From positions 744,001-808,000 of the forward strand of contig NADL03000681.1 in NCBI GenBank assembly GCA_002205965.3: DNA of 64,000 nt, given 5' to 3'. Position numbers and translations under genes: made by a program. Positions 53,561 to 62,309 of this stretch are shown in pieces. Position 1 is the first letter of the stretch; every line of letters starts with the position of its first letter. Source of the stretch: Kappaphycus alvarezii (Eukaryota; Rhodophyta; Florideophyceae; Gigartinales; Solieriaceae). Below the pieces are notes generated by a model. It ran no database searches and was not told the origin of the DNA. It saw only the letters and a program-made list of their open reading frames with translations.

Positions 53561-54848
53561 TGTATCCCTCCCACTCACCCAACTGCTCTTTCAACGAATG
53601 TGCCCCTTCACATCGCACCCCCCCGTGTTGCACCGCTGCTCCCACCATGCCGCCTGACACCTTCCACATGCTCTTCTCAAACATCCCACACTTTATCCCA
53701 CCCGTTTTGGGACGTCTGCGTTTTGGCTCATGTCTTGTGCTTGTCCCCGAGGTGCGTTGGGTTCGGTGGAAATGGAAGAAGGCAGAACATTGAAATGTCC
53801 TTGATTCGGACACGTATGGCATTCCAATGTTTTCCTCTCTCCCATTCTACCGGAATTCACGCTCCCCGTGACAGAGTGCAGAGATGTACAAACCGTTTTC
53901 GTTTTGTGTTTGTGATGTTTTGTCTTGTAAGTCTGGGTGTCGCCCCTAGGACTTGGAACTGTCGCAGAGAAGAGTCGCGGTAACGTCGATCGTCGTGAAA
54001 CTATCAATTGGATACTATGTAATGGGAGAGCGTAAAGCTATGGGCGTGGTTTTACGCGTGGAGAGGGCGTGATAACCTTGATGTATTTTGGAAGGGGTTT
54101 GTCAGATGGGCTCGAGAAAACATGCAGTCGAATGAGGATTGTGTGATTGGGTTTTAGCGGGGTGGTATCTGAAGATGGTTTGTTGGTTTGAATAAGTTTC
54201 GGTCTGATTATGTCTACAATGTGTGCAATGGTGGGTGTGGCGATTCGATTTGGAGGTGTGGCAAGGGATTTTTTTAAGGGAATGTGACGGTGGAAGGGTT
54301 GGGAGTTTGGCACTTGTGAAGGAAGGTTCGTTTAAGTTGGAATGGGCCATTTCATTGAAATCAATTCCGGTCGCTCTCAAAGTACTCCCTGGCGTCTGTT
54401 TAAACGAGATGTTGTGGTGCCCAAACAATTGCGTGAGACAGAGCCAACGTTCTCTTGTCGGGCTTGGTGCTTTGCGAGGAATATGGTCTGCCTGTATAGT
54501 TTTGTCGTGTTGGAGTGAAAATTGTTTCACAACTACTATGTAGGTTCGCGTAAGTCGATATGGATCATTGCCGTAAATAAATGCCACTGGAGGGAAAGGG
54601 GTGGTTGTCGAAGAATTTCTGAGCCTGTTGCAACTAAACGTATTCTTCCCCGCCCAGCACTGCCCAGCAGTGAAGAATCCTGTGCGCCGCGAATGCTGTT
54701 CTGATTTCTGTCAACATCTCAAGACTTTCATCAAAGTCCGTCAGCGCTCATCCCCCAGCTTGAATTGCTACAGCGCTCCCGAGGACGCACAAGGAGCGAT
54801 AATTTGTTGAATTTTTTTAATATTTAGTGCAAATGACTGTACAGTATC
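53561..54848. other. Interval without recognised genes
   Basis: A short frame starting MPPDTFHMLFSNIPH at 53,647 and ending near 53,793 follows the repeat block and might be a truncated gene start, but nothing confirms it. Minus-strand frames at 54,038-54,587 have no motif. Confidence 0.4.
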
Positions 54849-55116
54849 ATGGCTTTCGATATATACGGGTCTGCCGGTCCCGGTGCCGAACGAGGTCTGT
54901 CCAGAATTGCTGAGTATATCGCACTACGTAAAGGCAGTAGTCCTGCCTTCGAGCGCGATCGCTTGTTCACGATTATCAGTTCGCTCGTACAACAACGAAC
55001 TTCTGTCGCGATCAACCGACGACTACTCGACCGTTCCTGGCTCGGATAGATTTTTCCCCTTTTGAGGGCCGCTAGACCCCCTTTTCTGCTTGGTAAAGTC
55101 TTCTTCTTCTTCTTCT
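54849..55116 (+). pseudogene. Probable LINE C-terminal remnant with (TTC)n tail
   Basis: A 66-codon frame (54,849-55,049) reads YGSAGPGAERGLSRIAEYIA, then FERDRLFTIISSLVQQR, a pattern I associate with the end of LINE reverse transcriptases in protists. A short 3' stretch ends in six TTC repeats (about 55,095-55,115), as non-LTR elements often do. It could be unrelated; no RT motif is included. Confidence 0.3.
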
Positions 55117-55233
55117 TCATTCAATCCACATAGAGACAGTGCCACGTGGCTGACATGTCTCGTCTGGATAGCTGCAGTATCAGGCAAGTAGGCGGACCAG
55201 TACAGTAGAGGGGACAGTGGCAAAGACTGGTAA

Positions 55234-55413
55234 TTCGCGTGGTGTACACGTGTGTATATTGGTGAAGATATTTCTGGAAGTAGCGAGCCAATGGCCGAGC
55301 GTTCCCTTGACCTGGGAGATCACTGGCCTGGCGGGCTGGCTTTGCAAAGGCCTTATAAGGCCTTGTCACTCGATCTACCGAGAAGGGCTCTGGTCTGGCA
55401 TGTCTATTTCTCT
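55234..55413 (+). repeat. Left terminal repeat of DIRS copy 2
   Basis: Begins TTCGCGTGGTGTACACG and ends CATGTCTATTTCTCT. It contains an 18-bp perfect palindrome, AAGGCCTTATAAGGCCTT, at about 55,347-55,364, with a TATAA core. It matches 58,545-58,572 plus 59,283-59,438 after removal of the inserted solo LTR. Confidence 0.9.
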
Positions 55414-55490
55414 GTAGGCAGAGAAATTCCCCCAAAGAGATCAGGGCGGTGACATCTTCTAGAGGGCACAAACAGAGTGTCTACGAGGCG

Positions 55491-55920
55491 ATGGCGGACG
55501 ACAACGTCAACGATGGAAGCCAAGGAGCTGGGGCCGCCGGCGCGGGAGAACCAGCGGCTTTGTTGAGGGCTGCATGGGTCAGTCTCAAACCGAGGTGCCG
55601 AGATTTTGGTCAAGTCGTTACGAAACTGAAGACTGAAAATTGCGGAAATGTCAGTGAAGGCGGTTGTAGAGGCGCTATGTATGAGGGCTCAATACTTTAG
55701 GGACATCACTGAGCAGGGAGTGGAGACTGCTAGGCAGATGGCGTTGTCGGTTGAACAAGGATATGATGCAGTGTTCTCAGAGTCGTACCGAAGCGCAAAA
55801 GAGGCCTTGACTACGAAGTTGGAGGTTGAAGCGGCCAAGCAGTTAGCCAAGACGCGACTCGAGAGGGCGAAAGGCCATAGTAGTGGAAGCGGCCCGGCGT
55901 CGGCCGCCGATGATGAGTGA
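55491..55920 (+). pseudogene. DIRS ORF1 (gag-like), one frameshift
   Basis: Starts MADDNVNDGSQGAGAAGAGE at 55,491. A shift near 55,640 passes to a frame (55,648-55,920) reading MSVKAVVEALCMRAQYFRDI, then SAKEALTTKLEVEAAKQLAK and ending SGPASAADDE. It is mostly helical and charged. Position before pol suggests a nucleocapsid role. No zinc knuckle is present, as is common in DIRS elements. Pol begins immediately downstream with slight overlap. Confidence 0.6.
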
Positions 55921-57540
55921 TGCCAAGAATGAAGCTTGGGGAATAAGAAGCCAAGAGGCACGTCGGAGAACATGCTCTGTGACGGGGGACGGCGCGCATG
56001 GCCGAAGCATGGGGGTCGGAATTGGGAGCGTCGCAGTACGTGGTGAGGGCAATCAAGTTTGGCATAAGCAATATGCCGGATGTGCTGTTCACCGATGGAC
56101 TTGTATTGGAAGATGTCCCCCAGACGGAGGAAGACAAGGAGTACGCAAGGAAAGATCTGGAAAAGGGAGTTGTGCAGGGACTCTACGAGGAAGTCAGTAG
56201 GAAGTACGTGAAGAGGGCGGTCAGAGAGGGAAAGATGGTGGCGTCGTCTTTCACCGTATGGCAAGGAGAAGGAATTGCGAGGAAGGAGAGGTTCGTGGTA
56301 AACTTCAGCAGGCAGAGCAAGCATTGAGAAGAGGAAGTGTGAGAATGGAGACACTGCAGGAATTTGCGATGGAGATGGAAAGGGGAGACGCATTGATGTC
56401 GTGGGATATGAAAGATGGGTATAGACACTTCCAGCTCCACCCGGACGTGTGAGACTATTTTTTATTTCATTATCATCGACATTTTTATCGTTGTATCGCA
56501 CTGCCGATCGAATGGAAGGGGTCGGCCCTATGGTTCGTCAGGTTTCTGCGACCATTCGTGCAGCCCCTGCGGGAACGTCTGCACTACCGAGTCCTCCCAT
56601 ACATCGACGATTTTCTCCTCGCGCCGTCTCCGCCCGGCCGGGCAGCTACGAAGGAGGATTGTGCAAGAGTGAGGACAGTGTTGGATGGCTTGTTCCGAAG
56701 GCTTTGTATCGTTTGCTATCCGGAGAAGGGGACCTGGGAGGGGTCAAGGCAGTTGGAGCATCTAGGGGTGTGGGTGGATACCGAGGCAATGAGAGTGTAT
56801 GTGGCGGACCGGAAGGTGGGCAAGGTTCGGAAAATGGCACGGAGGCTGGTAGCGTTGGCGCAACGGAACCACCGTTTGGTTCCATACAAGTTGCTCAGTC
56901 GTTTCTGTGGAGTCTGTGTGTCCCTCACCCTCGCCCTCCCTATGGCTCGCTTTTATACTCGCTCGTTGTACTTCGACATGTTCATAGCGGAGCGGCGGCT
57001 TGCGGACCGAGAGGAGAGAGGGCACCAGGACAGAGTAAAATCGGGGTTCGTACGCAGGGAAAAAGGGTCTGCACGCAGAGAGAGGAAGGAACTGGAGGGC
57101 ACAAGGGTGCGGCTGTGTCGCCGGTCCCTCCGCGACTTGGCTTACCGGCGTTCGTTGACCGGGGGCGAGGGAATGGATTTGGTGCGTCTGACGCCGGACA
57201 TGACAATGCACAGCGACGCTGCGGACGTAGGATATGAAGGTATCCTGGGTTACGACGAGGAAGGGGGGTTGCCGGGTTTTTGGGAGGGTCAAGTTTTCTG
57301 GGGGACGAGCGACCGCGCGGAACCGATTACTTTGCTTTACTTTTCGGAACTGCGAGCCTTTGGCTCCTGCTCCATCGACACTTCCCTGCATACGTGTCCA
57401 ACTCCCGCGTTCGCCGTCTCCTGGTACACGAGGACATCCAAGCAGTGGTTTGCGTGCTCAACGCGATGGTTTCGGCGTCTCGGCCGATGATAGCCGAGTT
57501 GAGGAAGCTGGAGGTGTTAATGAGGCGCTAGGGATTCATA
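55883..57540 (+). pseudogene. DIRS reverse transcriptase and RNase H, broken
   Basis: Pol begins near 55,883-55,998 (MAEAWGSELGASQYVVRAIK). RT motif A is MSWDMKDGYRHFQLHP (about 56,396-56,443). After frame changes the core continues CIALPIEWKGSALWFV and RVLPYIDDFLLAPS with YIDD at 56,600-56,611, then EHLGVWVDTEAMRVYV and SRFCGVCVSLTLALPMARFY. RNase H follows: TMHSDAADVGYEGILGYDEE (57,202-57,260), FSELRA, LLHRHFPAYVSNSRVRRLLV, and ASRPMIAELRKLEVLM. Frame changes occur near 55,985, 56,325, 56,450, 57,345 and 57,375. Catalytic Asp residues of RT and RNase H remain. Confidence 0.88.
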
Positions 57541-57851
57541 TAGAAGCGAGAGGGATCCCCTCGGCGGTAAATCGCTTTGCCGAGCATTGTCGAGACGTGG
57601 GACCCCAGGACGCACGAATGACGAACAGCTTGGTGAAGACGATACAAGAGGAGTATGGACTGGACGAAGTCGTTTTTCGGAATCGACCGCTGGGAAGAGG
57701 AAGGCAGCTCGAGAGAAGTTTTTGCAGACGCAGATGGAGGAAGATTGGGGGGAAGAGCGCGCGCGACTATGGAATCCGCCGTTCGATATGCTGCCACTAG
57801 TGGTTCGGAAGCTAAAAGTGGAGATGGACAAGGAGTGGTGATCGCTCCTCT

Positions 57852-58505
57852 TTGGCCTGCTCAAGCTTGATTCGCGCGCTTGCGCGCGCTCAGCTCACGC
57901 ATGACCGATTTGGGGAGCGAGCACAGTATGCTCGAGGGAGAACGACACATCAACGACAGGTGGCAGATGGTCGTGGCGGAGATAAATTGCGGACGGAGTG
58001 GGAACAAGGGATAAGGGGAGTAGTTCTCGCGCGAACTGACGCTAGTACAAGACGAGGCAATGAGGGAGGTTCAGGAGAGGAGGCAGCGTCTCTATTGGCA
58101 CAGTACGGGTGGGCAGAGAGCACGTGGCGGAGTCGCTCAAGCCAGCTCCAACGCTGGCTCGCCTTCTGCGACGAGGAGGGCCGTGATGCTCTACCGGCGG
58201 GGACGGGGACGTGCTGGCGTATATTCAGTACCTGTCTTCGGAAGGCAAGGTCGGGCCGCAATCGGCACGACAGTATGTGACTACTATATCGCGGTGTCAT
58301 GAAGACGCAGGCTACCGCTCTCCCACCAGAACGCGACTTGCTTCTGGACTCCTGGCAGCGTATGAGAAGAAGATGGACCGTGTTTCAGGTTTCGCAGCGC
58401 ATGGATTGGAAGTCAGAGGGTATGTTTCAGGTTTATTTCGATGGTACTATCGAGGTCACCCCAGCCTCTTCGTGGTTTTTCGCTCACCTTGCACGAGTGG
58501 GTTAG
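57852..58505 (+). pseudogene. DIRS tyrosine recombinase with internal deletion
   Basis: The N-terminal core-binding domain reads AESTWRSRSSQLQRWLAF and CDEEGRDALPAGTG, then LAYIQYLSSEGKVGPQSARQ and ISRCHEDAGYRSPTRTRL (to about 58,370). The sequence then jumps to RMDWKSEGMFQVYFDGT (58,392-58,445), the C-terminus carrying the catalytic Tyr (58,434-58,436). About 600 bp present in copy 1 (first Arg, Lys strand, H-x-L-R) are missing. GTTTCAG occurs on both sides of the junction, suggesting deletion by short homology. Ends at 58,505. Confidence 0.8.
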
Positions 58506-58544
58506 TGCAGTGCGCGTCTCCGGGGAGTCTGGGACCTTTGGACC

Positions 58545-58572
58545 TTCGCGTGGTGTACACGTGTGTATATTG
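58545..58572 (+). repeat. Right terminal repeat of DIRS copy 2, first part
   Basis: TTCGCGTGGTGTACACG... identical over 28 bases to the start of the left repeat. Interrupted here by the solo LTR; continues at 59,283. Confidence 0.9.
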
Positions 58573-59282
58573 TGTTGGCTGTGAACCTTGTGCTGTCACT
58601 GAAAACCAAAGTGCAGGGGAGCATGGAGGGTGCCGTTTGGAAAGCGCATATGCGCCTCATCTCAAACTCATCGTGAAACGGGCTTCTGGTTGGCTACTGC
58701 AAATGCTCATATGCAACGTGGTACGTACAAGTGTTGTGGCTCTAGTGGGTTCTGGCGTACACGTGTGCAGCTAGTACATATGGCTATGCTGTACAGTACG
58801 GCTGTGCAGTACAGAGTGGACAGGTATGTACGTGTACATACAGTACAGGTTGATGGGTGTTGATGCACTATGGTGATGAGTCAAGTACAGTGGTGGCGGT
58901 TACAGTAGTTGCGTGTATACATGTCGTTGCATGTGTAAGAGCTGTGTTGTGAATTTGGGAACGTGTAGTGATTGTGTGTTTACGTGCAGTTGGTGAGTTA
59001 GTGTATACACATGATAACGTGATGTAAGGTTGTGCACTGTTGTGCACTGTTAGTTGTAAGCTGGCATGAGTCTGTGCCAGTGTTACTATGTCATGTCTTG
59101 TGATGATTGGTAGTATTGAGTGTTCCGCTCAGATGGCTAGGGTTTAGTTAGAGTAAGAGTTGTGTGCGAGTGTGGCGAAATAGTTCTATATAAGTTGCGA
59201 CTTGAGCACCTCCAAGTAAAATCTGGCCAGAGCTGGCGAACTTCCTTTCGTTTCCCCCACCTTCCTTATCCAACCTCTATCA
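58573..59282 (+). mobile_element. Solo LTR inserted in the DIRS terminal repeat
   Basis: Starts TGTTGGCTGTG and ends CCTCTATCA (TG...CA). It is flanked by a perfect 5-bp target duplication TATTG (58,568-58,572 and 59,283-59,287), and splits a repeat whose intact version is at 55,234. A TATA box, CTATATAAG, lies at about 59,187-59,195. The left two thirds is rich in GTACAGTACAG-like motifs and alternating GT. The matching full-length element is not in the window. It differs from the three LTR families annotated here. Confidence 0.9.
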
Positions 59283-59438
59283 TATTGGTGAAGGTATTAC
59301 TGGAAGTAGCGAGCCAATGGCCGAGCGTTCCCTTGACCTGGAGACCACTGGCCTGGCGGGCTGGCTTTGCAAAGGCCTTATAAGGTCTGATCACTCGATC
59401 TACCGAGGATGGCTCTTCTCTGGCATGTCTATTTCTCT
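59283..59438 (+). repeat. Right terminal repeat of DIRS copy 2, second part
   Basis: Continues the left-repeat sequence from ATATTGGTGAAG to CATGTCTATTTCTCT. The central palindrome is degraded (AAGGCCTTATAAGGTCT). Confidence 0.9.
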
Positions 59439-62172
59439 CCCACCCTCCCTCCCTTTTCGCTACTGTACCTCAACCTGTCTATTCTCTGTGCGTTTAGATA
59501 GTCTCTTTTCTGTCAATCGTATCACGACACTTGGCACAAAACGGGACCCCCCAAAAAAATGGGGACCTCCCTTCCACAAGATTCCACCTGGACGCTCTTA
59601 ATGGAAATATCCTCAGCGCGCACTCGGACGCACACGGGCTCCCGAAGTCGCCCATATACGCGAAGATACACTCCCCAAGACATTCTTTTTAGCTAATGAG
59701 GTGGGTGGGGTCCTGTACTGGGGTATATTTATACCAGACGATTCTGGGAATCAGGTCTGGGTTCCAATTTTGTGCCCGACATGTGGTCACAGTGATAGTT
59801 TACGGAAAAGTGGATGTCTTTGCGCTTAGGTTTCTCTACGGTGTATTTTGTGTGTTATTTGTTCTTTATGCATTTGCATTTGATAAGTGAACGCTAGCAG
59901 ATATTCTAGCGTTTCTCGAGTAAACAACATTGATCTTCGATCCAAGTAAAATAGGATTTGCACCTAGATGCATCCCTGGAAGCCGCCCGTATCTCAATTA
60001 CCCCCGAGGGCGTCTATGAGCAGATTCAGCTGGGCGCGCGGGTGGGGTTACTACGGGGACGAAAATGGCCACCAGCCTGCTTTAAAGGGGCCGTACGGAA
60101 CTATGAATCACTGGGTACCTTTGACATCGATGGATCGGTCTTACTTCAACTCTGAAGACTGCGACGGCGTCAATGACGCCGTTGACCATGCAAAGGAGCT
60201 GAGCCTTGCCGAGGCTATGTGGTGCAGTACAGTAGAGGTTAACTTACTTTGGGTTTGGTTTGTTGGAAACGGTGGTTGAATAAAAGAAAAAAACAGAGGT
60301 TCGGGGACGCTTTGGACTTTTTTTTTTTTGGCTCCGGTGTTAAACGGTGATTTGCCTTGGCTGGTTTGCCCCAAATCGAGGCCCAACCGGCGAAGGGAAC
60401 GCCCTTTATAGAATTTCTAACCCGTTCCGGAAGGAGATAAATCTACTTCTGGTTCTACCGTAGGCGCAGTTTTTCTAGAAAACCTGGCCATTTAATACTA
60501 CATGCAAAGGTTTTCCTGTCCTGACCACCCCCCTCCATCTCCCTTGTTGCCGTAGAAGTTCCCTGAGGACCCTAGAATATGCCTTATTACCATCCAGCGT
60601 AGACTTTGGACCTGGTAGCGTGTGTATAAAAGGAAGCAACGACGCATAAAAGCATTTGCATACTCATAAACAGGATTTATCCTGCTGTAGTGTCACGCTC
60701 AAAAGGCTCAAACAAAACTAAAGCTTTGCCTAGTAACGCATACGCATAGAACAACTACTGGAAATGTGCTCAATAGGAGCTGAAGAATGATATAACTAAA
60801 GAGACGCCACGGAAATTCAATGCGGCAACAATAAGCCAATAGAATGCTTCACGATGGTTCAGAAAGTAGCGATGGTGCGTGGCGGTCTGAGACAAATGTG
60901 AACTCATGTTTACGACCTAGTCACTCTCCGGATAATTCATAAGCTTATTCATGCGTCACTTCTAAACCATCCAAACATTTCCCTTTCAGTAGAAAAAGAT
61001 TTGAATCTTTTCTGAAAAAATCTGCATGCAAAAAAGTATCAATGTTTACTTTGTTGGCAAATTTCGGTGATTGTAGGGCTTGTGGAGGACAGATTTTGTA
61101 TGAAAGTGTGGAACCATGAATAAGCGGTGTGATTCTACCTGGGAAACCCTACACAGTACACTGCAACCCATCGTTCAAACTCAGAGCTTTCTTCCTCCTT
61201 ATCATTGTCTGTTACCCCTCGAGATCGTTCACCCCCGCAGCCGAGCCCGCGCAATCGCAGGTGCAATGGTTGGTCAAGTCATAATGCTTGTGCGGCGCTG
61301 TGACCAGACCAAAGGTGGTGCGAGACTGTACTGGTACCGTACATTTCCCTTGTTGCTTTGCGGCAATTTGGGGCCGGTTTCAATACTGGAACATACTCTA
61401 CTGTAATTCAAAATCAAAAGTAACATATACTTTTTGGGAAAAAGAACACCCTGTACCCTTCCGCCAACAGCTGAACCCTGTAGTCCACGAAATGAAAACC
61501 CTTCATCTCTCCACGTCACGAAAAAAGAAACAAGCAAAACATTGAACTTGTCATCAGCCAATCAAACACTCCAGGAAATTTGGCGCCGTTTCAATGCCGC
61601 ACCGCAGTCTAATGCACAATCAGAGCTAACATGCGAACGAAACAGTCGTGAAACCCGTCAATTAAAGGTCTTTTAACGAACCCGACGGCAATCGGCGGGG
61701 ATATGTTCGTTAAGGAATAAAAGTGGGAAGGAGGAAGGGACGAAGAGAAGGGCTAAGGCGGACGCCTCGGCGGGTCAACGGACTTTTACTCAAACGTTGA
61801 TAATACTTCTCTGTTGTGTTCCGTTGACGAGGGAGGGAACTCGGGTGTGTAGCGCTAAGTACTGTATCACCCTCACGGGGCGAGGGCATACGGCGGTGGC
61901 GTCGGGTGCCCTTGAGAAGCAACTGTAAACTGTAATGCACGTGTACCTTGTGCGTGCTAAGCTGATCCTTCGGAGTACAGTGCATCGTGTATTTTCGACA
62001 GAAACCCCTGCATACTTCGTTACCCGTTTTGCATTTAGTCTCCAAATAATGCAGGCGCGACAAGTTTCTACCCGCCGCCTGCATCCGTAGTTAATTTATG
62101 AATACCCTCGCACGCCTCTGTGCGACATTGTACGACAAATAAAGATCTACCACCACGCATCCCTCCACGTAA
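59439..62172. other. Interval without recognised genes
   Basis: Mostly AT-rich. GGTATATTTATACC (a short palindrome) lies near 59,718-59,733. A 103-codon frame (59,968-60,279) starting MHPWKPPVSQLPP has no motif. A T13 run lies at about 60,318. Around 61,500-61,640 is a further copy of the small unit found in the dispersed repeat blocks (AAACATTGAAC, CAATCAAACACTCC, GCCGTTTCAATGC, TCTAATGCACAATC). Confidence 0.5.
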
Positions 62173-62239
62173 CAATCGACGCAAAAAGGGTATACCGACA
62201 CCCCATTACGGTGTCGGTATACCCTTTTTGAGTCGATTG
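62173..62239. repeat. 30-bp inverted repeat, one mismatch, 7-nt loop
   Basis: Arms 62,173-62,202 (starts CAATCGACGCAAAAAGGG) and 62,210-62,239 (ends CCCTTTTTGAGTCGATTG), with loop CCATTAC. The single mismatch is GCG against GAG. The right arm and following 75 bp recur at 36,006-36,115, where the left arm is missing. Confidence 0.95.
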
Positions 62240-62309
62240 TGGTTGTCTGGAAAACCATGGGATAGATCGGATATACCTTCCAAGAGGAAAACACCCAAAC
62301 GTTCCCCCT

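Larger units (their letters stand above)
55234..59438 (+). mobile_element. DIRS-like tyrosine-recombinase retrotransposon, copy 2
   Basis: Order: left terminal repeat, ORF1 (gag-like), pol with RT and RNase H, tyrosine recombinase, right terminal repeat. The RT is joined with a recombinase (Tyr nucleophile in VYFD) and no DDE integrase is present. The terminal repeats are direct, about 180 bp. The right one is split by a 710-bp solo LTR. The recombinase lacks its central part, so the copy is defective. Confidence 0.88.

Noticed and set aside
55689..56501. 270-codon minus-strand frame
   Set aside because: Antisense to DIRS ORF1 and the RT start, both recognised on the plus strand.
56762..57391. 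209-codon minus-strand frame
   Set aside because: Antisense to RT/RNase H with intact catalytic motifs on the plus strand.
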